From assembly GCA_964408435.1 (NCBI GenBank), contig CAYOZL010000003.1:1-64000 (forward strand): a stretch of 64,000 bases of DNA, in the 5' to 3' direction. Source of the stretch: CAYOZL01 sp964408435. Its GTDB lineage: Bacteria; Bdellovibrionota_C; UBA2361; SZUA-149; CAYOZL01. Both the position numbers and the translations under genes were made by a program. The notes under the pieces were generated by a model, which did no database searches, was not told the DNA's origin, and saw nothing but the letters and a program-made list of their open reading frames with translations. Shown in pieces: positions 34,891 through 44,779 of the stretch; positions within the stretch are counted from its first letter, which is position 1; every line of letters starts with the position of its first letter.

Positions 34891-37800
34891 ATGAAATTTT
34901 TTTTACGATTTACACTTATCACTATATTGATTAATAGTGCGTTAATTAGCAGAGCTTTTGCTGATCCAGTCGCAGCAGCTTGTAATGATGCAAATGGAAA
35001 TACTACTAACGACCCTGCAATTTGTGGAGCTGGTGCAGTAGCTTCAGCAACGGGAGCAAATTCTGTTGCAATCGGACAACAAGCAGAAGCAGACAATAAT
35101 AACTCCATAGCTATTGGAACTAACTCAGATGCTAACACTACTGCTGGCATTAGAGGAGTGGCAATAGGACTTAACTCGCAAGCAGAAGGAAACGACACTG
35201 TTGCGGTTGGGACTAACTCTAGTGCTCTTGAGAATCAATCGATAGCTATAGGAAGCGCATCTGATGCTAACAGAACTACAGGAACTCAAGGTATCGCAAT
35301 TGGTTTTAGCACTCAAGCAGAAGGTGAAGATGCAATTGCAATTGGAACTAATTCTGATTCAATAGCTACGCAAAGCATTGCAATTGGAAATGCATCAGAA
35401 GCTGAAAATACTCAAGCTATTGCAATTGGACATTCTTCAGATGCTAACGTTGATGGAGGAACTCAAGCTATTGCAATTGGTACCACTACTAATGCTGAAG
35501 CTGATGATGCTATTGCAATTGGAACTGGGGCTGATGCTATCGGTGCACAATCTGTTGCAATTGGTGAGAATGCTCAAGCTAATGAAAATGTTGGGAACTC
35601 TGCTATTGCTATTGGTGATGCTGCTGAAGCTGAAAATACTGAAGCAATTGCAATTGGAGACCGTGCAGATGCAAACGTTGATGGAGGAACTCAAGCTATT
35701 GCAATAGGAACTTTAACAAATGCCGAAGCTGATGATGCTATTGCAATAGGAACTGGAGCTGATGCTATCGGTGCACAATCTGTTGCTATTGGTCAAAATG
35801 CACAAGCTAATGAAACTGTTGGAAACTCTGCTATTGCTATTGGTGATGATGCAGATGCTCAAAATACACAGTCAATAGCAATTGGAGATGGGGCTGATGC
35901 AAATGTTAGCAGTGGAACTCAAGGTATTGCAATAGGAGCAAATACTCAAGCTGAAGGCAATGACACAGTGGCAATAGGAACAGCCTCAGATGCTTTTGGA
36001 AATCAATCAATTGCTATTGGTAATGAAGCAGATGCAAATGTTGATGCAGGTGGTCAAGCTGTAGCAATTGGTGTATCCACTAACGCTGAAGCTGAGGATG
36101 CTGTTGCAATTGGAACTGGGGCTGATGCATTAGGAAATGAATCAGTTGCAATTGGTCAAAATGCACAAGCTAATGAAAACGCAGGAAACTCAGCTATTGC
36201 AATTGGAGATGGAGCGGAAGCTGAGAACACTCAATCAATAGCAATTGGAGATGAGGCTGATGCAAATACAACAGCAGGGGTTAGAGGTCTTGCAATAGGC
36301 TCTAATTCACAAGCAGAAGGAAATGATGCTGTAGCAATCGGGACTTCTGCAGATGCAAACGTAACCGCAGGTGCTAATGGGGTTGCAATTGGAAATGCAT
36401 CTCAGGCTGAAGGTGATAATGCTATCGCTATAGGAACAGTAGCTGATGCTATATCTGATAATACTATAGCAATTGGTGTTGTTGCAGAAGCTCTAGCAGA
36501 TAACTCTATAGCAATTGGAACTGCAGCAGATGCAAACTTAACCACAGGCACTCAAGCTATAGCTATCGGTGTTGCTGCAAATGCTGACGCAAATAATGCT
36601 GTTGCAATAGGCACAGTAGCAACTGCTACTACTGATAATTCAGTAGCAGTTGGATTTGACTCAGTTGCAGACGAAGCAAATGTTGCAACAGCAGTTGGAG
36701 CAACTCAAACAATAGGTAGCGTAACCATTAGTGAAACAGTAGATGCTAGCTCTGAATTTTCAGTGGGAGATACTGGTAACGAAAGACTTATTACTAATGT
36801 TGCAGATGGTAGAATAACAGCAACTAGTAGTGATGCTATAAACGGTAGTCAACTACATGAGGCTATAACTGATTTAAGTGCCTCTACAACTACAACACTA
36901 GGTGCAAACTCTGTTATAGGTGCAGCTAGTCCCTCTGGTGGAACTGATGTAATTGAAAATGGAACGATTGGAAATGTAGATTTAGGAACTGGTTCTGTAA
37001 TTGGCGGTGCTGGGGGAGTAATTCTTGATAACTCTATTACTTCTGATGATTTAGCTAATGGTTCTGTATCTGGTGGAACTGGGGGAACAATTACTGATGG
37101 TTCAATTACTAGTGCTGATTTGGCAGCTGGCGCTGTTGGTGCTGGGAACTTAGCTGCAGGCTCTGTAGCTGGAGGACTTGGTGGAGTAATNNNNNNNNNN
37201 NNNNNNNNNNNNNNNNNNNNNNNNNNNNNNNNNNNNNNNNNNNNNNNNNNNNNNNNNNNNNNNNNNNNNNNNNNNNNNNNNNNNNNNNNNTTGGTGCTGG
37301 GAACTTAGCTGCAGGCTCTGTAGCTGGAGGACTTGGTGGAGTAATTACTGATAACACTGTTACTGCTGATGACTTAGCAACTGGTTCTGTTGGAACTGCT
37401 GAGATAATAGATGGAACTATTCAAGCTGTCGATCTAGCAGCTGGTTCTGTATCCGGTGGAACTGGGGGAACAATTACTGATGGTTCAATTACTAGTGCTG
37501 ATTTGGCAGCTGGCGCTGTTGGTGCTGGGAACTTAGCTGCAGGCTCTGTAGCTGGAGGACTTGGTGGAGTAATCGCGGATAACACTGTTACTGCTGATGA
37601 CTTAGCAACTGGTTCTGTTGGGACTACTGAGATACTAGATGGAACTATTCAAGCTGTTGACTTGGCTAACGGATCTGTTGCTGGTGGCGCAGGTGGAATA
37701 ATAGTTGATAATTCTATAACACAGGATGATCTAGCTATTAATTCAGTTGGAACAAATGAAATAATTGATGGAACTATTCAAACACAAGACTTAGGAATCG

Positions 37801-38789
37801 GCTCAGTTGTTGGTGGACCGGGTGGAATTATTGCTGATGGAAGCATTACAATTGATGACTTGGCACCTGCAGTAGTTACAAGTCTTGCCCCTTCTACTGG
37901 TTCAATAAGTGGTGGACTAGGTGGAGTAATAGCTGATGGAACTATCACTGAAGATGATTTAGCAAATGGCGCGGTATCAGGTGGTGCAGGTGGAACAATA
38001 GTTGATAACTCAATTACACAAGATGACCTTGCTAATAACTCCGTTGGTAGTAATGAAATAATTAATGGAAGTATTCAAACTCAAGATTTAGCGAACGGTG
38101 CTATTGTAGGTGGAGCTGGTGGAGTAATTGCTGATGGTTCAATTACTTCAGATGATTTAGCACCAGGTGCAGTAAATAATAACTCTTTATCTAGCAATGC
38201 AGTATCTGGAAGCGCTGGTCAATTAAATAACGTAATTGAAGCTAACTCTGTTACTGGAGAAGAAATACTTGGGTTAGCAATAAATACAGACACGAATATA
38301 AACGCAAAATTGAATCCTAATCTAGATGCAACTGCTACTGGGCAAAACTCACTTGCTCTAGGACATAACGCAAGTGCAAGTGGTTCAAATTCTGCTGCGA
38401 TAGGAAACAATTCAATCGCTAATCAAGACAATACAGTTTCAGTAGGAAGTATTGGTGATGAAAGAAGAATTACAAATGTTGCACCAGGCACAGGTGGCAC
38501 TGATGCAGTAAATGTAAATCAACTATCAGACTTAAGAGATGAAGCTAGAGCAGGAATCGCAGGAATTGCCGCACTGTCTAATTTAGTTTCACCTAGCAAG
38601 AAAGGAAAAACTACACTGAATATGGGCGCTGGTGGTTTTAACGGAACTACTGCAATAGGTGTGGGAGTTAATCACTGGGTAAATACTGAAAGTGAAGGTG
38701 TAAATGTATTTGTTAATGGCGGAGCAGCAATTTCTGTTAATAACACTACGGAATCTGTTTATAAAGTAGGGCTTGGCTTCGAATTTTAA
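34891..38789 (+). CDS. YadA-type trimeric autotransporter adhesin (interrupted by an assembly gap)
   Basis: Surface adhesin whose C-terminal barrel exports the rest as a trimer (type Vc secretion). Signal peptide MKFFLRFTLITILINSALIS...FA. Residues 45-600 are YadA head repeats of about 14 residues (A-IAIG-xxAxA...). The neck ERLITNVADGRITATSSDAI follows at about 630. The next region is a stalk of DDLAxGSVGTxEIxDGTIQ-type repeats, then a second head/neck (GDERRITNVAPGTGGTDAVN). The protein ends in a 70-residue YadA anchor finishing YKVGLGFEF. The 100-N run at 37191-37290 breaks the frame artificially; joining the flanks through their shared 55 bases gives one frame of 1247 residues, a minimum length. 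Confidence 0.9.
37060..37572 (+). repeat. Near-identical DNA repeats in the adhesin stalk
   Basis: A segment of about 130 bases (37060-37190) recurs almost unchanged at 37443-37572, and its last 55 bases also begin the contig right of the gap. With the gap closed by that overlap the period is 228 bases, or 76 codons, in frame. Such identity explains the failed assembly and makes copy-number change by slippage or recombination likely. Confidence 0.8.
37191..37290. other. Scaffold gap of 100 N
   Basis: Exactly 100 N, a placeholder size. The 55 bases before (37136-37190) and after (37291-37345) it are identical, the pattern left by a de Bruijn assembler at a repeat boundary. The true number of stalk repeats here is unknown. 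Confidence 0.97.
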
Positions 38790-38860
38790 ACAAAATTTTT
38801 AAACTTTCAATATCAGCCTAAATAATGTTAAAAAACTCCCTAGAAGATAGGGAGAAAAAA

Positions 38861-40195
38861 ATGGATTTACTTGAAATTGGTCGCCAAGAAGATAAAGGCA
38901 ATGTCTACGAACATCTAAATAGTCTTTTTGATAAATCAGATGCTAAAATTGATGGATTTCCAGATGCAGTAATTTGGAAAGGCGGAAGATTTGACGATAG
39001 TGTTAATCCTATTACTCATGCCTTTACAGATAAGTTTGCATTAGTAGGAACAGTTTCTGCAATCGATGTGCTTGGTCTTCCTTTTCATGCAATTCCAATG
39101 ATGGCTCAATATCGTCATGACTTAAAACTTGCACCACTAAGTTGGCTTGGAAATATGCCTGGCACTATTATTAAATGGTCAACTGCAGGTGATGCCATGG
39201 TTAATGATAATGGCAAACAAGTTGTAGTAGCAGGTAAATCAGGAAACGCAGCACTTAGAAGAGCTGCAGGAGTATTTTGTAATGTAAGACCATACGGAAC
39301 GGCTACTTGTGTAAGATGCATGCCTTGTCTTCCCTACTCTCAAGATAAAAAAGCTTTTTCTGTAAGCAATGATGGAACAGTGCATTCAGAAATGAATACA
39401 CCTGGAGTTCAAATAGCTTACGCATGTAGGCATTTCTTAAAAATGTTAAATGAAACTGGAAAGCTTGGAAGAGTTGCCCTTAAACCTACTCAAGCTCAAG
39501 AAGATGTAATTATTGCTGGTCTTTTATACTGGCTACTAAAAGACACTAAATTCGATGTTAAAAAACAATACGTTGTAAATCCTTACAACGAACAAAAAGA
39601 AAATATAGATAAAATTATTTCACTACTACCAAAAGATTTTAAAGCTGGGATGAAAGATTGGAAAGGTGAAATCTATATGCACATAGCAGATACTAATTAC
39701 GGGATTCTGTTACTAGATATGATAGATCAAACTGATGTCATTATTCTATCAACTGATTTAGATGGAGATAGAATCACAGATTTAATGGCAGACTCTCCTA
39801 ATGTTTTAAGAAACATGTGTAAGAAAGTCTTAGAACATAAAGGCCATAAGGATGACACATGGGATTTATGGAAAGAGATGGGTTATAAAACTACTGATGG
39901 TAGAGATATGACAAGCACTATGTTTAGAATGACTGGTGAACCTATCTTTGAACAAACTCTAGGTTCTGCAGATTCAATGCTTGATAGATTACTCGCAGGA
40001 AAAGAAGGAAATCCTTACAATCCAAGAATTCATTACGTTTTAATGAGAAATGCTTATAAAGAAGCTAATCCAAATAATAAAAAACTTCATGATTGGTTAG
40101 ACCAAATGATAGTTACCTTTGATAAAGTTAACGAATCAAAGCCAAGCTTCCTAGAGGGTTATAAAAAACTTAAAGAAGCTATTAAGCCTTGGTAG
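38861..40195 (+). CDS. Unrecognised 444-residue protein
   Basis: The start is set at the ATG at 38861, which has AGGGAG 6 bases upstream; the frame also opens at 38825. No signal or membrane segment. Notable blocks: FPDAVIWKGGRFDDSVNPIT, a Cys cluster TCVRCMPCLPYS near residue 160, KPTQAQEDVIIAGLLYWLL, and DVIILSTDLDGDRITDLMAD near residue 300. The DxDGDR run resembles the metal loop of alpha-D-phosphohexomutases, but the TASHNP-type serine loop of that family is not evident. Well conserved-looking and soluble. Probably an enzyme of unknown type; the mutase link is a guess. Confidence 0.6.
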   Translation: MDLLEIGRQEDKGNVYEHLNSLFDKSDAKIDGFPDAVIWKGGRFDDSVNPITHAFTDKFALVGTVSAIDVLGLPFHAIPMMAQYRHDLKLAPLSWLGNMPGTIIKWSTAGDAMVNDNGKQVVVAGKSGNAALRRAAGVFCNVRPYGTATCVRCMPCLPYSQDKKAFSVSNDGTVHSEMNTPGVQIAYACRHFLKMLNETGKLGRVALKPTQAQEDVIIAGLLYWLLKDTKFDVKKQYVVNPYNEQKENIDKIISLLPKDFKAGMKDWKGEIYMHIADTNYGILLLDMIDQTDVIILSTDLDGDRITDLMADSPNVLRNMCKKVLEHKGHKDDTWDLWKEMGYKTTDGRDMTSTMFRMTGEPIFEQTLGSADSMLDRLLAGKEGNPYNPRIHYVLMRNAYKEANPNNKKLHDWLDQMIVTFDKVNESKPSFLEGYKKLKEAIKPW

Positions 40196-40209
40196 AGTAA
40201 GACTCTTAT

Positions 40210-40818
40210 TTAAAATAATTGCTCAATTAAAGTTTTATTAATAACTTTTAATTCGGTCTCAGCATTATTGCTATTAAATTCTGCTGTGATTTCTAATAAA
40301 GAATTTTTAGAATAAACTGTATAGAATCTAATAATATCTTTAGAAAAGAGAAAAGGAGGTTTTACAATACCTTTAACTTTTTCTTTCATTTCTTGTTCTA
40401 GATCTTCTTCTAAAATCTGTTCTAGTTGTAAAAAATCAACTATCATTTCATGAGAAGAATAAAGCTTAGAATTAAAAACTAGATTCGCTAAAAAATCAGG
40501 GCTCTTACTATTTACTGTCTTAATTTTAGAGATTAATTTCTCTAGACCTTGTTCGGACTGCAAACAAATACATTCCTCATTACTTAAAGCAAAATGAGCA
40601 TAAGAACCATTTGATTCTGAGCATGCTAGAAAGTATTCTTTAACTTTTATTTTGTATATCTTAATACTTTGAAATTCAGATTTCAGCTCTTCTACAACAT
40701 CAAAATTATAGTCATAGCTAGACTTCTCACCCATTATCTTAGAGAAAATACTAAGAGGAGGTTTTATAAAGTTACTTCTTAAGTATAAATCTATTAGTGC
40801 TTTTTCGCTTTCTTGCAT
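40210..40818 (-). CDS. Hypothetical cytoplasmic protein (202 aa)
   Basis: Not recognised. Acidic, no signal peptide. It includes KIKVKEYFLACSESNGSYAH, a charged LEQILEEDLEQEMKEKVKGI helix and an alternating C-terminal half (IIRFYTVYSKNSLLEITAEF). It begins in the base after the stop of the SurA-like gene (TAAATG on the minus strand), so it is translationally linked to it. Confidence 0.6.
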   Translation of the reverse strand: MQESEKALIDLYLRSNFIKPPLSIFSKIMGEKSSYDYNFDVVEELKSEFQSIKIYKIKVKEYFLACSESNGSYAHFALSNEECICLQSEQGLEKLISKIKTVNSKSPDFLANLVFNSKLYSSHEMIVDFLQLEQILEEDLEQEMKEKVKGIVKPPFLFSKDIIRFYTVYSKNSLLEITAEFNSNNAETELKVINKTLIEQLF

Positions 40819-41709
40819 TTAGTTTAGGTACCTTATAATACTTGTTTTATCTTTTAGCTCCTTCAAATAAAGATCTAATTCCTTTTGACGCTTCTTTCTT
40901 AAAACTCTTTTTTCAGCTTGATCTTTACTAAGAGATTTTATTTTAGATTCTATTATCTTTTGAAGTTTTACTAAATAGAAAAAATCTTTTGATACTATAC
41001 TTGGGCTTACTACATCTTTTTCTAAAGTAGGAAGAACTTTAAGAACTTCTCTAGGTAGCTGATTCTTTGTGTAGCAGTTCTTCTCAGCTCCTTTTTTTCC
41101 AAATGAAAACTTTCTAGCCGTAGCTTCAAAATCTTGTTCAGCTAGTTTTTTTATTTTCACAATATCTTGATTTTTATCTATATAAAGAAGCTGCAAGCAG
41201 TGTTGGCTAGGTGTTTTATGTTTAAAAGAGCTCATTTCTTTTTCAAGTTCAAGTTTTGAAATACTAATATTATTAAATACTTTTTTATCTAAAAATTGTT
41301 TTATTGCTAACTCTTGTCTTAATTTAGTTTTAAAATTCCCCTCTTTAATGCCATGTTTACTCAACTCTTTATTTACACTTGAAGCATTCTCTAGTTTTTT
41401 ATCAATAGCAGTAATAAATTTTTCTACTGAATTCTTACTTGGTAATAAATTATTTTTAATTGCTTGATTAAGAAGCAAATTTCTTTCAATCATTCTTTCA
41501 AGCATTTCTCTTATCAATAATGATTTTTCTTTCTCATCAAAGCTTTCAAACTCCGCTCCTAGTTCTTTTCTTGCGGATTTTTCAACTTCTTTTAAGTTAA
41601 TCTTAGAAGTTTTAGATTTGTTAAATTTAATTTCAGCAACAACCTGAGATGCATTTTGAGCGATTGCAGTATTAGAAAAGAGTAAAAAGAAGATTAAAAT
41701 TAGTTTCAT
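40819..41709 (-). CDS. SurA-like periplasmic chaperone (parvulin-type)
   Basis: A 296-residue protein with signal peptide MKLILIFFLLFSNTAIAQ. Residues 40-150 resemble the SurA N-terminal chaperone helices (LLIREMLERMIERNLLLNQA, then FKTKLRQELAIKQFLDKKVF), followed by a shortened region like a PpiC rotamase (SQHCLQLLYIDKNQD, ATARKFSFGKKGAEKNCY, PREVLKVLPTLEKDVVSP). The rotamase part looks degenerate. A basic C-terminal helix follows. It may assist outer-membrane proteins, such as the nearby adhesin. Divergent from the FliH/FliI-like genes. Confidence 0.7.
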   Translation of the reverse strand: MKLILIFFLLFSNTAIAQNASQVVAEIKFNKSKTSKINLKEVEKSARKELGAEFESFDEKEKSLLIREMLERMIERNLLLNQAIKNNLLPSKNSVEKFITAIDKKLENASSVNKELSKHGIKEGNFKTKLRQELAIKQFLDKKVFNNISISKLELEKEMSSFKHKTPSQHCLQLLYIDKNQDIVKIKKLAEQDFEATARKFSFGKKGAEKNCYTKNQLPREVLKVLPTLEKDVVSPSIVSKDFFYLVKLQKIIESKIKSLSKDQAEKRVLRKKRQKELDLYLKELKDKTSIIRYLN

Positions 41710-41807
41710 TTTTGTTAAACTGTCGAAAAAACACGTAAAGATAGGTTTTTAAAGTAAAAAAGTGTAAAATGTAGGTGATTTTTATGTTCTTTTAGCATCT
41801 AAACCCT

Positions 41808-42359
41808 ATGAGTGAAAAAAGTTTATCATCCGCTATCGATGAAGCGCAAAATATTTTAGACGTTGCAAAGCGTAAAGCTGAAAAGTTATTGCATGACGCT
41901 AAGTTAGAATATGAGCAAGCTAAAGAAAAAGGCTATCAAGAGGGCCTAGAACAAGGAAAGCTAGAAGTCTCAGAAACTGCAGTAAGGCTAATAGAAGACA
42001 GCACTACTGTTGGAAATCAATTAGCAGAACATGCTGCAAAATTAGCTTTTGCTATTACAGAAGAAATAGTTAACAAATCAGTAAAACTAGAGCCTGAAAT
42101 AGCAATAGAAATTGCACTTAAAGCACTTAAAGAAACTGTAGTAGGCTCAAGTGTTTCTATAATCTCAAATCCAGAAGATACTAAGATATTAGAGAAGAAC
42201 ACGAAGCTACTAAATAAAGTTTCCTCAGGTAACAAGATAGAGTTTATCTCAGACCCAGATATTTCAAGAGGCGGTTGTATCGTTAGAACAGATTACGGTG
42301 AAGTTGATTCTAGAATCAGTACTTTAATTGAAGCGATTAAAAAAGAGAGCAATCTATAA
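41808..42359 (+). CDS. FliH/SctL-type ATPase regulator
   Basis: A 183-residue protein with an N-terminal coiled coil (AIDEAQNILDVAKRKAEKLL) rich in A/E/K, followed by the FliH/HrpE globular half: LAFAITEEIVNKSVKLEPEI and the signature FISDPDISRGGCIVRTDYG near residue 145. Such proteins are the stator of the type III export ATPase and resemble b plus delta subunits of F-ATPase. 21 bases before the FliI-like gene. No flagellar or injectisome genes lie nearby. Confidence 0.85.
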   Translation: MSEKSLSSAIDEAQNILDVAKRKAEKLLHDAKLEYEQAKEKGYQEGLEQGKLEVSETAVRLIEDSTTVGNQLAEHAAKLAFAITEEIVNKSVKLEPEIAIEIALKALKETVVGSSVSIISNPEDTKILEKNTKLLNKVSSGNKIEFISDPDISRGGCIVRTDYGEVDSRISTLIEAIKKESNL

Positions 42360-42380
42360 CAGGTAATTAAAAACAAGACG

Positions 42381-43697
42381 ATGAGCAAAGTCACACCAAA
42401 AATAGATTTATCTGATTATTATAAGAAGATAAAAAAAACAAAGCCAGTCGTTAAAGGTTTTGTAAAAAAAGTTACTGGCTCAATGGTAATTCATGCAAGC
42501 TTACCAAATGCTAAGATTGGTGAGATTTGTACGATTGAAACAAAAAATCCAATTCAGGCACAGATTATTGGCTTTGATAACGAAGACGTATTCCTAACTC
42601 CACTTGGACCACTTGAAAATATAGGACCTAGAACACCCGTTATTAACACTGGAAAAACTTTAGAAATTCCTGTTGGCGATGAGCTACTAGGAAGGGTTCT
42701 AAACTGCCTAGGAGAGCCTATTGATAACAAAGGGAGTATCTCAACTAAACAATACTACCCGGTAAAAAGAAAAGCTCCCGGTTCAATGGAAAGAAAAAGA
42801 ATTGATACCAAGCTAGAAACTGGCATTAGAACAATCGACTTATTTTCTACTATTGGCCAAGGACAAAGAATTGGTGTTTTTTCCACAGCGGGAGTTGGAA
42901 AATCTAGCTTACTAGCTATGCTTGCAAGGAGTAGCACTGCTGATGTAAACGTATTAGCATTAGTTGGAGAAAGAGGTAGAGAAGTTCTGGAATTTATAGA
43001 AAACACTCTTGGTGAAGAGGGTTTAAAAAAATCTGTTTTAGTTGTTTCTTCAAGTGATGAAACTCCACTAAGAAGAGTTACTGCTGCATACACTGCAACT
43101 GCAATTGCAGAATACTTTAGAGACCAGGGCAAAAACGTAATGCTCTTAATGGATTCAGTTACCAGATTTGGAAGAGCATTAAGAGAAATAGCTTTAAGTT
43201 TAGGAGAGCCACCTGCTAGACAAGGATATCCACCATCTGTTTTCGCAGCACTTCCAGAACTACTTGAAAGAGCTGGGAATTTAGAAAATGGTAGTATTAC
43301 TGGTGTGTATACTACTTTACTTTCTTCAGAACATTTAGAGGATCCACTTGGGGAAGAGATAAAAGCTATACTAGATGGTCATATTTATTTAAGTTCAAGA
43401 TTAGCAAACTCACAACATTTTCCTGCAATTAATATTTTAAAAAGCCAAAGTAGAGTAATGGACTCTCTTGTTAGCAAAGAACATAAAGCAATTGCTCATA
43501 AGCTGCTTAGATACTGGTCTATATATGAAGAAAACAGAGACTTAATACTTCTAGGTGCTTACAAGAAAGGCAACGACGCTCAATTAGACCAGGCATTAGA
43601 AAAAAGAGAAGAACTCTTAGATTTACTTATTCAAGACAGTGAGAACAGTGAAGACTTTGAAGAAACTTTAAATAAAGCCAGCTTAATTTTAGACTAA
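42381..43697 (+). CDS. FliI/SctN-type export ATPase
   Basis: A 438-residue hexameric ATPase of flagellar/type III export type. Walker A STAGVGKSSLLAML (169-180), LVGERGREVLEFIE, Walker B VMLLMDSVTRFGRALREIAL, and GEPPARQGYPPSVFAALPEL are all characteristic of FliI rather than F1 beta. The N-terminal domain (residues 20-95) is present. In known systems it powers unfolding of export substrates at the membrane. Its role here is unclear because export gate genes (FlhA, FliPQR) are not in the window. Confidence 0.9.
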   Translation: MSKVTPKIDLSDYYKKIKKTKPVVKGFVKKVTGSMVIHASLPNAKIGEICTIETKNPIQAQIIGFDNEDVFLTPLGPLENIGPRTPVINTGKTLEIPVGDELLGRVLNCLGEPIDNKGSISTKQYYPVKRKAPGSMERKRIDTKLETGIRTIDLFSTIGQGQRIGVFSTAGVGKSSLLAMLARSSTADVNVLALVGERGREVLEFIENTLGEEGLKKSVLVVSSSDETPLRRVTAAYTATAIAEYFRDQGKNVMLLMDSVTRFGRALREIALSLGEPPARQGYPPSVFAALPELLERAGNLENGSITGVYTTLLSSEHLEDPLGEEIKAILDGHIYLSSRLANSQHFPAINILKSQSRVMDSLVSKEHKAIAHKLLRYWSIYEENRDLILLGAYKKGNDAQLDQALEKREELLDLLIQDSENSEDFEETLNKASLILD

Positions 43698-43723
43698 TAA
43701 CTATTAAAAATAATTTTTAAAAA

Positions 43724-44779
43724 ATGCTAAAAAATATTTTCTGGATTTCTTTTTTTTCAGTACTATTTTTTGTATTGAGTTACGTTTTAACAAAAGAAAA
43801 TCACACATTTCCAAAACTAGAAAATACAAACTACATAGGTAAAGCTTTTATATATAAAAAGTCCTACCCCCTATTTGTTAAGAAAGGAAAAATTCTTGCA
43901 CTAGTTAAAAAAGGTGTAAGACCTAAATTAATAGAAAAAAGAGCTGTAATTTATATAAATGATAAAGAATACATTCTGACCGGCGAAGAAAAAAAAGGTA
44001 GGCTTTTAGGTCATATCAAACTAAACCATCAAAAAATTGGAACATGGTACTTAGAAGAAAAAAAATTAGAAAAACAAGCTAGAAAAAAAATATTAAAAAA
44101 GACAATAAAAAAAGAAAATATTAAAAACAATAAGAAAATCCAATTACAAGTTGAGCTTGCTAAGAACTACCACCTAAGTAGAGATTTAAAAACTGAGCTT
44201 AAAGAAAAATTAAAAAAAATAAATTACAACAACAAGCTCATAAATAAGATTTTAAACAAAGAAATCACTCCATCTCCTTCTTCAAAAGACTCTTCTAAAA
44301 ATTTTTCTAAAGGGAAATTAGGAATAGAAAAAGAATTTAAAGAAATTGAAGAGAAAAACAAAAAATTACTAGGCAAAATTCAAAAAAGATATGCTCAGCT
44401 TTCACAAGTAAATAGGATTTCAAAAAAAGGACGTTTACTTGAGTTTAATAAAAGAACCAGTAAAAGAGAAAACTCTTGGTATCTTATAAATTGGGGGCAA
44501 TTTAATAATTATGATTACGAAATAGAAGCAGCAAAAAAACTAGGAATAAGTCGTAATACTTTAAGAAAAAAATTAAACTTAGCTCAAAAATATATAGATA
44601 CAAAAACTGCAATTAGAAAAGAGAAAGACTTAATAGATAACTTAAGAAGCTCTTTAGACTACCCAAGGGAAATCAAAACTAGAGTAGAAAGAATTGAAAC
44701 AAATAGAGGAGAAAAAAGAGGTGGTAGAGGGAAAAAGAAAAAATCATTCTGGAAAAAAGTAGGAGATATTTTTAGATGA
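43724..44779 (+). CDS. Lysine-rich single-pass membrane protein with a Fis-like helix-turn-helix segment
   Basis: 351 residues, about a fifth lysine. One membrane helix near the N terminus (residues 5-22) is followed by a small beta-like region (YIGKAFIYKKSYPLFVKKGK), a long charged helical middle and a very basic tail (KRGGRGKKKKSFWKKVGDIF). Residues 268-290, AAKKLGISRNTLRKKL and on, look like the helix-turn-helix of Fis/NtrC proteins. Not a known family. It follows the FliI-like gene by 26 bases and overlaps the next gene by 4 bases (ATGA). Confidence 0.65.
   Translation: MLKNIFWISFFSVLFFVLSYVLTKENHTFPKLENTNYIGKAFIYKKSYPLFVKKGKILALVKKGVRPKLIEKRAVIYINDKEYILTGEEKKGRLLGHIKLNHQKIGTWYLEEKKLEKQARKKILKKTIKKENIKNNKKIQLQVELAKNYHLSRDLKTELKEKLKKINYNNKLINKILNKEITPSPSSKDSSKNFSKGKLGIEKEFKEIEEKNKKLLGKIQKRYAQLSQVNRISKKGRLLEFNKRTSKRENSWYLINWGQFNNYDYEIEAAKKLGISRNTLRKKLNLAQKYIDTKTAIRKEKDLIDNLRSSLDYPREIKTRVERIETNRGEKRGGRGKKKKSFWKKVGDIFR

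Noticed and set aside
35378..35707. Leu/Met/Gln-rich frame inside the adhesin
   Set aside because: Out-of-frame reading of the repetitive YadA head; its periodic composition follows from the repeat.
34891..38789. Possible CRISPR or satellite array
   Set aside because: The repeats are in-frame coding units with variable positions and no unique equal-length spacers.
37346..38789. A second, separate adhesin gene starting at TTG 37503
   Set aside because: Overlapping the 55-base flanks of the gap joins both halves in one frame, and the right part has no signal peptide.
38861..40195. Firm call as phosphomannomutase
   Set aside because: Only the DGDR run fits; the phosphoserine loop and sugar-binding motifs are not seen.
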